Shown: one piece after another, positions 50,776-55,554 of the stretch
How positions within the stretch are numbered: the stretch's first letter is position 1
Layout: each line of letters begins with the position of its first letter
Source of the DNA: a virus
DNA length: 58,417 nt
Virus record (IMG/VR): IMGVR_UViG_3300023097_000004
Span: 1 to 58,417 of that record
Reading direction: 5' to 3' (one strand)
The notes under the pieces: generated by a model
The model's input: the letters and a program-made list of their open reading frames with translations, nothing else
Databases searched by the model: none
What the model was told of the DNA's origin: nothing
Program-made: the position numbers and the translations under genes

Positions 50776-50821
50776 TGAAGGTCCGTTCATCAAGAGATTT
50801 GACGGTAATCTCTTGCCTTCA
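50776..50821 (+). repeat. Folded inter-tRNA spacer (Arg-Asp)
   Basis: TGAAGG (50776-50781)/CCTTCA (50816-50821) enclose a perfect 9-bp hairpin CAAGAGATT/AATCTCTTG with loop TGACGGT. Probably a processing hairpin. Confidence 0.5.
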
Positions 50822-50828
50822 GCTCCAA

Positions 50829-50901
50829 GCTTTCGTGGTGTAAAGGTTAGCATAGTTGATTGTCAATCAACAGGTGGGGGTTCGACTTCCCCTCGGGAGC
50901 G
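50829..50901 (+). tRNA. tRNA-Asp(GTC)
   Basis: Anticodon stem GTTGA/TCAAC with loop TTGTCAA (GTC), T loop TTCGACT, acceptor GCTTTCG/CGGGAGC with G-U pairs, discriminator G, C74 encoded. The acceptor/T-stem register is slightly ambiguous by one base. The ORF for a small zinc protein starts directly after C74. Confidence 0.85.
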
Positions 50902-50902
50902 C

Positions 50903-51037
50903 ATGGCTAAATGGATAATGTGTCAAACTTGTCATGGTAATGGTGTAATTCAAAAAGAAGTTAAGCCTGGGGTTTGGAAAGAAGTTAAGTGCCCTGCCAA
51001 GTGTAATAAAGGCAAGGTAAATATGGGCACAGTGTAA
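50903..51037 (+). CDS. Tiny zinc-ribbon protein directly joined to tRNA-Asp
   Basis: 44 residues starting right after C74 of tRNA-Asp. C-Q-T-C-H-G-N-G and a second C-P-A-K-C-N-K-G-K resemble a DnaJ-type CxxCxGxG zinc finger. The only SD-like sequence, GGGAG, is the tRNA acceptor strand. tRNA 3' processing would make the mRNA nearly leaderless. The next tRNA starts 2 nt after the stop codon. Confidence 0.65.
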   Translation: MAKWIMCQTCHGNGVIQKEVKPGVWKEVKCPAKCNKGKVNMGTV

Positions 51038-51038
51038 T

Positions 51039-51109
51039 GCGATATTAGCACAATGGTAGTGCGACTGCTTGCCATGCAGTATACAGGAGTTCGATTCTCC
51101 TATGTCGCT
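51039..51109 (+). tRNA. tRNA-Gly(GCC)
   Basis: Acceptor GCGATAT/ATGTCGC, anticodon stem ACTGC/GCAGT with loop TTGCCAT (GCC), T arm AGGAG-TTCGATT-CTCCT, discriminator T, C74 encoded. Confidence 0.92.
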
Positions 51110-51121
51110 CCGGAAGTTCAG

Positions 51122-51179
51122 TGAGAGTACGGTAAAAGGCTGAGATGACGCCCTTCGTCTGGATGAAGCAAACCTCTCA
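51122..51179 (+). repeat. Folded inter-tRNA spacer (Gly-Gly)
   Basis: TGAGAG (51122-51127)/CTCTCA (51174-51179) enclose two mutually exclusive small hairpins, GACG/CGTC and CTTC/GAAG. Possibly a processing structure. Confidence 0.4.
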
Positions 51180-51181
51180 AT

Positions 51182-51252
51182 GCGGATATGATGTAGTGGT
51201 AACATAAGTGATTTCCAATCATTTCTCGCCGGTTCGAACCCGGCTATCCGCT
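51182..51252 (+). tRNA. tRNA-Gly(TCC)
   Basis: Acceptor GCGGATA/TATCCGC, anticodon stem AGTGA/TCATT with loop TTTCCAA (TCC), T arm GCCGG-TTCGAAC-CCGGC, discriminator T, C74 encoded. Confidence 0.92.
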
Positions 51253-51253
51253 C

Positions 51254-51369
51254 GCAATAGATTATGCACACCGGTTAATGTCGCTGGGCGGAAGTGCTTA
51301 TGTGTGCTCATAGTGATACCCAGCAAGTCTCTGACAGAGCTGCCAAAGGACAGAGACCATAATCTTTGC
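51254..51369 (+). ncRNA. Predicted pseudoknotted structured RNA between tRNAs
   Basis: Closing helix GCAA(T)AGATTATG (51254-51266) with CATAATCTTTGC (51358-51369), 12 bp and one bulged T. GCACAC (51266-51271)/GTGTGC (51302-51307) and GCTGGG (51283-51288)/CCCAGC (51319-51324) interleave, which defines an H-type pseudoknot. GTCTCTG (51327-51333)/CAGAGAC (51351-51357) forms a third helix abutting the closing helix. No known class recognised. Confidence 0.65.
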
Positions 51370-51374
51370 AACAA

Positions 51375-51449
51375 GCCGTTGTAGCTTAATCAGGTTAAAG
51401 CCCTCGCTTGGTATGCGATGAGTAGCGCGTTCGAGCCGCGCTGACGGCT
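51375..51449 (+). tRNA. tRNA-Thr(GGT)
   Basis: Acceptor GCCGTTG/TGACGGC, D arm GCTT/AAGC, anticodon loop TTGGTAT (GGT) on stem CTCGC/GCGAT (outer pair mismatched), T arm GCGCG-TTCGAGC-CGCGC, discriminator T, C74 encoded. Confidence 0.88.
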
Positions 51450-51451
51450 CT

Positions 51452-51512
51452 TAGTTTGTATGGGCATAGGAGTCCCCTTGAAATAAAGGGCATGATACTT
51501 CCCAGCAAACTA
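51452..51512 (+). ncRNA. Repeated RNA element, copy 1 (Thr-Cys spacer)
   Basis: Closing stem TAGTTTG (51452-51458)/CAAACTA (51506-51512). The core TATGGGCATAG...CCCTTGAAATAAAGGGCAT...CCCA is shared with the copy at 54316. Inside are CCCTT-GAAAT-AAGGG and TGGG/CCCA. The closing stems differ in sequence between copies but both pair, which argues for a conserved RNA structure. Confidence 0.65.
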
Positions 51513-51516
51513 TCAT

Positions 51517-51595
51517 GCGCTATGGTAGTAGATGGATCTGCTGCTCGTCTGCAAAACGAGTTTATACATTTCCGGTTCGATTCCGGCATAGTGCT
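51517..51595 (+). tRNA. tRNA-Cys(GCA)
   Basis: Acceptor GCGCTAT/ATAGTGC, anticodon stem CTCGT/ACGAG with loop CTGCAAA (GCA), T arm CCGG-TTCGATT-CCGG, discriminator T, C74 encoded. The usual T at position 8 seems to be G. A small ORF starts directly after C74. Confidence 0.85.
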
Positions 51596-51596
51596 C

Positions 51597-51740
51597 ATGG
51601 TTAAAGTTGATATGACTAATTGGCAATGTCGATTGCCTCGATGCAGCTCAGTAGGTAAGTTTAAAATTACTGAAGAGCGTACTAAAAGTTATGTTACTAA
51701 GTGTAGGTCTTGCAGCCTAGTTAATGTTTTTATGAAGTAA
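51597..51740 (+). CDS. Tiny zinc-ribbon protein directly joined to tRNA-Cys
   Basis: 47 residues starting right after C74 of tRNA-Cys. W-Q-C-R-L-P-R-C-S-S near 9-18 and K-C-R-S-C-S near 35-40 give a C-x4-C...C-x2-C ribbon. No SD upstream other than tRNA sequence, which fits leaderless translation after tRNA release. Confidence 0.6.
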   Translation: MVKVDMTNWQCRLPRCSSVGKFKITEERTKSYVTKCRSCSLVNVFMK

Positions 51741-51741
51741 T

Positions 51742-51778
51742 CCGATAATACTCCTATCACATAGATGGGAGTATTTTT
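51742..51778 (+). promoter_or_regulatory. CCGATA motif overlapping a terminator/SD hairpin
   Basis: CCGATA (51742-51747) runs into AATACTCCTATC (51747-51758), which pairs with GATGGGAGTATT (51764-51775) over 12 bp with one G-U; a U tract follows. The 3' arm holds the SD GGGAG of the next gene. TAATGTTT at 51722 matches the sigma28 -35 consensus TAAAGTTT in 7 of 8 positions at the standard spacing. Confidence 0.6.
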
Positions 51779-52153
51779 ATGTCAGAAATACGTAAGACAC
51801 GAGTTCGTGTAGCGGTAGGCCCAGTAAAATCTGTTCATGATGGTGATACATTCACTATGGAATATTTAGATTTAGGCTGGGGGGTTAGAATATATCCTAT
51901 AGATGAAGGTGAGCCAGGTCACTGCTCTATCAGAATTACATTACCTGATGGCGGCTGGTATGACGCTCCCGAGACTAAGGATAAAGCCCGCTCTAAATTA
52001 GCCACTTCATACTTGAGGGCGATAATTCCTCAAGGGACAATTGTTTCTCTTGTGTCATATGGATTTACTATGGGAAGAACATTAGCGTCAGTAACCTTGC
52101 CAGATGGTCAAGATATTGCTACACTTATGATTCAAGCAGGCCATACTAAATAG
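51779..52153 (+). CDS. SNase-like (thermonuclease fold) nuclease
   Basis: 124 residues. V-H-D-G-D-T-F near 19-25, an Arg in S-I-R-I-T near 52-56, D-A-P-E-T near 64-68 and G-R-T-L-A-S-V near 99-105 follow the staphylococcal nuclease order, with the catalytic Arg, Glu, Arg triad likely present. Degrades nucleic acid, perhaps host DNA or RNA. No signal peptide, so it should act inside the cell. Confidence 0.75.
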   Translation: MSEIRKTRVRVAVGPVKSVHDGDTFTMEYLDLGWGVRIYPIDEGEPGHCSIRITLPDGGWYDAPETKDKARSKLATSYLRAIIPQGTIVSLVSYGFTMGRTLASVTLPDGQDIATLMIQAGHTK

Positions 52154-52229
52154 AAAATAGAGACCAAGCTCTAAGGTGCTGTATTTAGCCGAGACCTTTT
52201 ATGGTGCCTGTCGATGAGGTCTCTATTTT
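52154..52229 (+). repeat. 12-bp perfect inverted repeat between nuclease and dCTP deaminase genes
   Basis: AAAATAGAGACC (52154-52165) and GGTCTCTATTTT (52218-52229) pair perfectly. AAGGT/ACCTT can form inside. The 3' arm ends in a T tract, so it may terminate transcription or control the gene that starts 15 nt later. Confidence 0.55.
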
Positions 52230-52244
52230 CATGGGGAGACATGA

Positions 52245-52853
52245 GTGCTATTATCTAATAGAGATATACTTGAAGAGAAGCGATTTGACAATATTGTCAT
52301 AGAGCCATTCCACCCTGAATTAATGCAGCCATCTAGTTATGATGTAACGTTGAGCTGCGAATTTCTAGTACAGAGGCGTACTCACCCTGATTACCTAGCC
52401 TTTAATGATGTAATAGATCCTAAAGTAGATAGCTCTAATCATTTCCAAGCTGTTACCGTACCCAAGGGTTCAGCTATTGAGATAAAGCCTGATAGCTTTA
52501 TTCTTGCATCAACCCACGAGGCTATTGCTTTAGGTGCTAATATAACTGCAAGGTGTGAAGGTAAGTCAAGTTTAGGTAGACTAGGTTTACAGATTCATTC
52601 AACTGCTGGGTTTATTGACCCAGGATTTGAGGGAACTGTTACCTTAGAATTATCTAATAATGGAACTACGCCTATTCTATTATATCCTGGAATGAAGATT
52701 GCTCAGCTATGCTTTTTCAAGCTACCTCAGCCATCTACTATTCTTTATGGTTCTAGATTTGCTGGATCTCATTATCAAAACCAGAGCGGACCCACAGCTA
52801 GCAAGGTTCATGAGAACTTCAAAATTTATGATGTGTACCCTGTTGACGAGTAG
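52245..52853 (+). CDS. dcd: dCTP deaminase
   Basis: 202 residues, GTG start with GGGGAG 7 nt upstream. Family signature: P-S-S-Y-D-V-T-L near 29-36, C-E-G-K-S-S-L-G-R-L-G near 105-115, T-A-G-F-I-D-P-G-F-E-G near 119-129, then E-L-S-N near 134 and G-M-K-I-A-Q-L near 148-154. Converts dCTP to dUTP; with dUTPase it makes dUMP. Confidence 0.92.
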   Translation: MLLSNRDILEEKRFDNIVIEPFHPELMQPSSYDVTLSCEFLVQRRTHPDYLAFNDVIDPKVDSSNHFQAVTVPKGSAIEIKPDSFILASTHEAIALGANITARCEGKSSLGRLGLQIHSTAGFIDPGFEGTVTLELSNNGTTPILLYPGMKIAQLCFFKLPQPSTILYGSRFAGSHYQNQSGPTASKVHENFKIYDVYPVDE

Positions 52854-52871
52854 CCAATGCCAGAGTAGACT
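52843..52871 (+). promoter_or_regulatory. Leaderless promoter within end of dcd
   Basis: TTGACG (52843-52848), 17-nt spacer, TAGACT (52866-52871), then 6 nt to ATG 52878. Confidence 0.65.
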
Positions 52872-52877
52872 GCTAGG

Positions 52878-52904
52878 ATGCATGACATAAATTGGAGTAA
52901 TTGA
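52878..52904 (+). CDS. 8-residue leaderless leader peptide
   Basis: ATG 52878 lies 6 nt after the -10 and opens a peptide M-H-D-I-N-W-S-N whose stop TGA overlaps the next ATG (TGATG). GGAG, the SD of the following gene, lies in its last codons. It may simply deliver ribosomes to the next gene by coupling. Confidence 0.45.
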   Translation: MHDINWSN

Positions 52905-53125
52905 TGTTGCCTAGAAAATTCTACAGTATGAAAGCAAATGAACTTGCTGAAAACTTAGATGTAGCTAAAGACGCATTAAAGACCTTTAAGACGGGTCCTG
53001 AGCATTTACGCAGTAGAGTATCAGCTCAGGAAAGACTTGTTCTAGAGTTAACTAATCTCAGGAAAAAGAAGCTGCTTGAAGAGAAGGATGCTAAGCGTAA
53101 AGAAGCTAGAGCTAAGAAGGCTTGA
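52904..53125 (+). CDS. Small basic coiled-coil protein
   Basis: 73 residues from ATG 52904. Helical and strongly basic, ending in a Lys/Arg/Ala-rich tail (K-R-K-E-A-R-A-K-K-A). May bind nucleic acid; no family recognised. The next promoter overlaps its stop codon. Confidence 0.58.
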   Translation: MLPRKFYSMKANELAENLDVAKDALKTFKTGPEHLRSRVSAQERLVLELTNLRKKKLLEEKDAKRKEARAKKA

Positions 53126-53150
53126 CGAGGACTCCACAGTAGAGTAAGCT
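53122..53150 (+). promoter_or_regulatory. Leaderless promoter
   Basis: TTGACG (53122-53127), 17-nt spacer, TAAGCT (53145-53150), then 6 nt to ATG 53157. Confidence 0.68.
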
Positions 53151-53156
53151 CATCTC

Positions 53157-53276
53157 ATGGCAAAAGATAAGAGGGAAGAGCCCAAGGGTGGAGCACACCG
53201 CAAGGGCAAGTATCGATGCAAGGCACAAGGTTGTCCTGGTCACAAGAGTAAAGATGGTTTCTGTACTCTCCTGTAG
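53157..53276 (+). CDS. Tiny basic zinc-binding candidate, leaderless
   Basis: 39 residues starting at the predicted transcription start. Lys/Gly-rich, with Y-R-C-K-A-Q-G-C-P-G-H and a late F-C; C-x4-C-x2-H-type spacing hints at a zinc knuckle. No SD. Confidence 0.62.
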   Translation: MAKDKREEPKGGAHRKGKYRCKAQGCPGHKSKDGFCTLL

Positions 53277-53279
53277 TAC

Positions 53280-53308
53280 TTGACGAATCTGACAGAGTAG
53301 GATAAGCT
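53280..53308 (+). promoter_or_regulatory. Leaderless promoter
   Basis: TTGACG (53280-53285), 17-nt spacer, TAAGCT (53303-53308), then 6 nt to ATG 53315. Confidence 0.68.
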
Positions 53309-53314
53309 ACTTAC

Positions 53315-53524
53315 ATGACCAAAACAGTAAGCTACACCACTAAGAAGTGCATGTTCTGTGGTAAGTCGAAGAAGATCGACCTGCCTGAGGATGGCTTTAA
53401 CAAGTGGAAATCAGGTGAGTTTGTGCAGGTTGCCTTTCCAGGGCTATCCCCTGATACTCGTGAACTTCTGATTACGGGTGTTGACAGTAAGTGCTGGGAT
53501 GACAACATGGCTGATGAGGACTAA
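53315..53524 (+). CDS. Small protein with CxxC, leaderless
   Basis: 69 residues. K-K-C-M-F-C-G-K-S-K-K near 11-21 resembles a half zinc ribbon; the rest is a short alpha/beta region with Q-V-A-F-P-G-L-S. Similar small proteins are common in actinobacteriophages. Function unknown. Confidence 0.65.
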   Translation: MTKTVSYTTKKCMFCGKSKKIDLPEDGFNKWKSGEFVQVAFPGLSPDTRELLITGVDSKCWDDNMADED

Positions 53525-53532
53525 ATAAGTAC

Positions 53533-53561
53533 TTGACAGCCTGTAAGACATGGTGTAAGGT
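53533..53561 (+). promoter_or_regulatory. Promoter of the second tRNA cluster
   Basis: TTGACA (53533-53538), 17-nt spacer, TAAGGT (53556-53561), then AGTAG and the leader helix. Confidence 0.68.
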
Positions 53562-53566
53562 AGTAG

Positions 53567-53626
53567 ATGTAAGTGATGTTCCTGAGTACACAGCTCAGAC
53601 ACCTGGCGGTGACGGCCCACTTACAT
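53567..53626 (+). ncRNA. Structured 5' leader of tRNA cluster 2
   Basis: ATGTAAGTG (53567-53575)/CACTTACAT (53618-53626) form a 9-bp helix around two arms, CTGAG/CTCAG and CACC/GGTG, ending 3 nt before tRNA-Ala. Same plan as the leader at 50653 but with two inner arms and a changed closing stem. Confidence 0.5.
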
Positions 53627-53629
53627 TAT

Positions 53630-53702
53630 GGGATCGTAGCTCCAACGGTAGAGCGCCTGTTTTGCAATCAGGAGGATGACGGTTCGAATCCGTCCGGTTC
53701 CA
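53630..53702 (+). tRNA. tRNA-Ala(TGC)
   Basis: Acceptor GGGATCG/CGGTTCC, D arm GCTC/GAGC, anticodon loop TTTGCAA (TGC), T arm with TTCGAAT, discriminator A, C74 encoded. The innermost anticodon stem pair is T-T. Confidence 0.88.
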
Positions 53703-54065
53703 CGTAAAGAGTGAAGTAAATGGCAGTAACAGGTTCGATTCCTGCTTAGGTATGGTACTAAGGCTAAGCCAAATTGGGGGCACCCGCTGGAAAGGTTCAA
53801 TTCCTTTCACTTTACTCTTACAGATTTAGAGTACACAGTAAGTTACTTGTCCATGTGGGCGCTAATTAAATGCTAATGTGCTGATGTACTCTAACATACA
53901 TAAATCTTGGATCTGGGAAAGTGTGCTAGACTAGCGGTGGGAGTCCGTGTTACGATTTATGCTAAGCTTCTAGATTGTTATAGCTGTGGGTAACGATAAT
54001 GCGGTCTAGAATATAGGGTCAGTTAACTTAAGCTCTTGCTGATCTGAAAATTTCCACGGCACCAA
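53703..54065 (+). other. Long non-coding stretch with T-arm-like and helical segments
   Basis: No credible gene in 363 nt. Near 53730 and 53795 there are two T-arm-like units, ACAGG-TTCGATT-CCTGC and GAAAGG-TTCAATT-CCTTTC, within a helix GTAAAG/CTTTAC. Then TAGAGTAC/GTACTCTA (about 53826-53895) and TTCTAGA/TCTAGAA (about 53968-54014) close further domains. It could hold decayed tRNAs or one large structured RNA. Confidence 0.45.
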
Positions 54066-54136
54066 GCCCGGTTCGTCTAATGGGAGGGCCGCACGTTTAC
54101 ACCGTGCAGACGGCAGTTCGATTCTGTCACCGGGTA
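54066..54136 (+). tRNA. tRNA-Val(TAC)
   Basis: Acceptor GCCCGGT/ACCGGGT, anticodon stem GCACG/CGTGC with loop TTTACAC (TAC), T arm GGCAG-TTCGATT-CTGTC, discriminator A, C74 encoded. Confidence 0.92.
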
Positions 54137-54152
54137 CTTGAAAGGCAATTAT

Positions 54153-54226
54153 GGATCGGTAGCTCAGCGGTATAGAGCAGTGGACTCTTAATCCATTGGT
54201 CGTGGGTTCGAATCCCACTCGATCCA
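54153..54226 (+). tRNA. tRNA-Lys(CTT)
   Basis: Acceptor GGATCGG/TCGATCC, anticodon stem GTGGA/TCCAT with loop CTCTTAA (CTT), T arm GTGGG-TTCGAAT-CCCAC, discriminator A, C74 encoded. Confidence 0.92.
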
Positions 54227-54238
54227 CATCTTAAAAAT

Positions 54239-54313
54239 GGTTCATTAGCTTAGTCTGGCTAAAGCAGCGGCCTCTTAATCCGAAGATCCTCGGTTCGAAT
54301 CCGAGATGAACCA
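54239..54313 (+). tRNA. tRNA-Lys(CTT), second copy with mismatched anticodon stem
   Basis: Acceptor GGTTCAT/ATGAACC, loop CTCTTAA (CTT), T arm CTCGG-TTCGAAT-CCGAG. The anticodon stem GCGGC/TCCGA has mismatches at both ends (C-T and G-A). Its arms resemble the Lys(TTT) tRNA at 54385. It may be a diverged or failing copy. Confidence 0.82.
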
Positions 54314-54315
54314 CT

Positions 54316-54378
54316 TGAAATTGTATGGGCATAGACATTCCCTTGGAATAAAGGGCATATCCTTTCCCAACAATTTCA
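54316..54378 (+). ncRNA. Repeated RNA element, copy 2 (Lys-Lys spacer)
   Basis: Closing stem TGAAATTG (54316-54323)/CAATTTCA (54371-54378), core TATGGGCATAG...CCCTTGGAATAAAGGGCAT...CCCA. Homologous to 51452-51512 with compensatory differences in the closing stem. Confidence 0.65.
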
Positions 54379-54384
54379 TTTAAT

Positions 54385-54460
54385 GATCCATTAGCTCAGT
54401 CTGGTATAGAGCAGCGGACTTTTAATCCGAAGTGCGTAGGTTCAAATCCTACATGGATCA
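54385..54460 (+). tRNA. tRNA-Lys(TTT)
   Basis: Acceptor GATCCAT/ATGGATC, anticodon stem GCGGA/TCCGA with loop CTTTTAA (TTT), T arm GTAGG-TTCAAAT-CCTAC, discriminator A, C74 encoded. Confidence 0.9.
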
Positions 54461-54696
54461 CCGTTGGTTATGCTCGGGTGACTTTCCATTGAGGAAACGG
54501 AACCTGGGGGTACAGTATTCAAAAGCATGTGTGCCAGCATATGTTATTCAGTTCAGGACGGCCAAGAGTCGTAAGTTCTGGGAGCTGTAATGGTAAAAGC
54601 AGGGCTGGCACCCTGTTAGATTCGTGGCTTTAGCTTACAAGGGAAAGCGCTCCTGCGAAAGGGAGAGAGACGGTTCGATTCCGTGGGTCGCACAAT
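54461..54696 (+). other. tRNA-like non-coding stretch
   Basis: No gene in 236 nt. CCGTT/AACGG closes a first hairpin. Near 54575-54615 a D-arm-like GCT/AGC precedes CAGGG-CTGGCA-CCCTG. Near 54628-54690 a second D-arm-like GCTT/AAGC, a short stem-loop and a perfect T arm ACGG-TTCGATT-CCGT follow. I could not find a 5' acceptor strand that pairs with the 3' end, so these look like broken or fused tRNAs. Confidence 0.4.
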
Positions 54697-54769
54697 GCCC
54701 TAGTAGCTCAATGGATAGAGCAGGCGGTTTCTACCCGTCAGGTTGGGGGTTCGAATCCCTCCTGGGGCA
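54697..54769 (+). tRNA. tRNA-Arg(TCT)
   Basis: Acceptor GCCCTAG/CTGGGGC, anticodon stem GGCGG/CCGTC with loop TTTCTAC (TCT), T loop TTCGAAT, discriminator A, C74 encoded. A small ORF starts directly after C74. Reads AGA/AGG, which are frequent in this phage and rare in GC-rich hosts. Confidence 0.92.
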
Positions 54770-54770
54770 C

Positions 54771-54899
54771 ATGGCTAAAAAGTGCGAACAGCACGGAGAT
54801 AGAATAATTATTACTAAAGGTATTACTCGATGCTATTATTGTGGTAGAGCCTTAACTCCAAATCACTTTAAGGGGAAGCCTAAAAACAATGGAGTGTAA
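54771..54899 (+). CDS. Tiny zinc-ribbon protein directly joined to tRNA-Arg
   Basis: 42 residues starting right after C74 of tRNA-Arg. K-C-E-Q-H-G-D near 4-10 and R-C-Y-Y-C-G-R-A near 20-27 form a CxxH...CxxC ribbon. No SD apart from tRNA bases. Third example of this tRNA-ORF junction. Overlaps the next gene by 11 nt. Confidence 0.65.
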   Translation: MAKKCEQHGDRIIITKGITRCYYCGRALTPNHFKGKPKNNGV

Positions 54900-55185
54900 G
54901 AGGCACGGCATTAACATGTTTGTAGATGCGCAAGATAATCTACGATGCAAAGATTGCTATGATATTATTGCTAGGGTCAAGCGCCCAGGCGTAAACACTG
55001 CAAATGCAGTTCAACGAATCAAGAAAGATAAATACCCTACAGTTAAAAAGGGTGATAAAATCACCTGTGCTGGCTGTAAAGGTAAGGGTATTGTACTTGT
55101 CAGACCTGCTAACAAGAAGACAGGTGAACTTGCAGTTAAAGATACTTGCAAGGGCTGTAAGGGTAGACGATACTTCATAGTCTGA
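54889..55185 (+). CDS. Small protein with two zinc ribbons
   Basis: 98 residues. First ribbon C-K-R-H-G near 3-7 with C-K-D-C near 19-22, closely similar to the 54771 product; second C-A-G-C-K-G-K-G near 60-67 with C-K-G-C-K-G near 88-93, DnaJ-like CxxCxGxG. It looks like a fusion of the two ribbon types seen as separate small genes nearby. Function unknown. Confidence 0.65.
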   Translation: MECKRHGINMFVDAQDNLRCKDCYDIIARVKRPGVNTANAVQRIKKDKYPTVKKGDKITCAGCKGKGIVLVRPANKKTGELAVKDTCKGCKGRRYFIV

Positions 55186-55193
55186 GGAATTAA

Positions 55194-55376
55194 ATGAGTA
55201 GTAAGTATCCTAAACCTTTAAAGGGTTCCAGAGTTACGTGCTTAGCGTGTAAAGATGGAAAGATTTTAGTTCCGAGGGCTAAACTTAAAGATGTTAAGTT
55301 TATTAAGTCTTCTGATAAATTTGTTGCTGTAGATTGTGGGCCTTGCGAGGGCAAGGGTTACATCATAGCAAAATGA
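55194..55376 (+). CDS. Small DnaJ-type zinc-ribbon protein
   Basis: 60 residues. C-L-A-C-K-D-G-K near 16-23 and C-G-P-C-E-G-K-G-Y near 48-56 are two CxxCxGxx halves, matching the C-terminal ribbon of the upstream protein. Probably arisen by duplication. AGG only 5-8 nt upstream is the sole SD hint. Confidence 0.62.
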   Translation: MSSKYPKPLKGSRVTCLACKDGKILVPRAKLKDVKFIKSSDKFVAVDCGPCEGKGYIIAK

Positions 55377-55419
55377 TGCTATACTAGAGCCACCAGCCTG
55401 AACAAGGTTCGGTGGCTCT
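55357..55419 (+). promoter_or_regulatory. Extended -10 promoter with 9-bp hairpin at start site
   Basis: TGC-TATACT (-10 at 55380-55385) with a poor -35 GTTACA at 55357. AGAGCCACC (55386-55394) and GGTGGCTCT (55411-55419) pair perfectly directly after the -10, with an inner GAAC-AAG-GTTC. The start site should lie inside the 5' arm. Confidence 0.5.
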
Positions 55420-55437
55420 TAGCGTATGGAGGTATCT

Positions 55438-55554
55438 GTGGCTAAAAAAGAAAAGAAGCGTAAATGTAAGAATCATGGAAGCGCTACTAAGCAGAATATG
55501 CTAAAAGAAAACGCACCTGTAATATGTTTAGCGTGTAACGAGGAAGTTAGATGA
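55438..55554 (+). CDS. Tiny basic zinc-ribbon protein
   Basis: 38 residues from GTG 55438 with GGAGG 6 nt upstream. C-K-N-H-G near 10-14 and C-L-A-C-N near 30-34 repeat the CxxH...CxxC ribbon of the 54771 product. Stop overlaps the next start (ATGA). Confidence 0.6.
   Translation: MAKKEKKRKCKNHGSATKQNMLKENAPVICLACNEEVR

Noticed and set aside
380-51747. CCGATA as an operator for a phage repressor
   Set aside because: The motif is short, not palindromic and sits at a steady distance before start codons, which fits a -10 element better. The repressor idea is not excluded, since 50633 lies in a sigma70 spacer.
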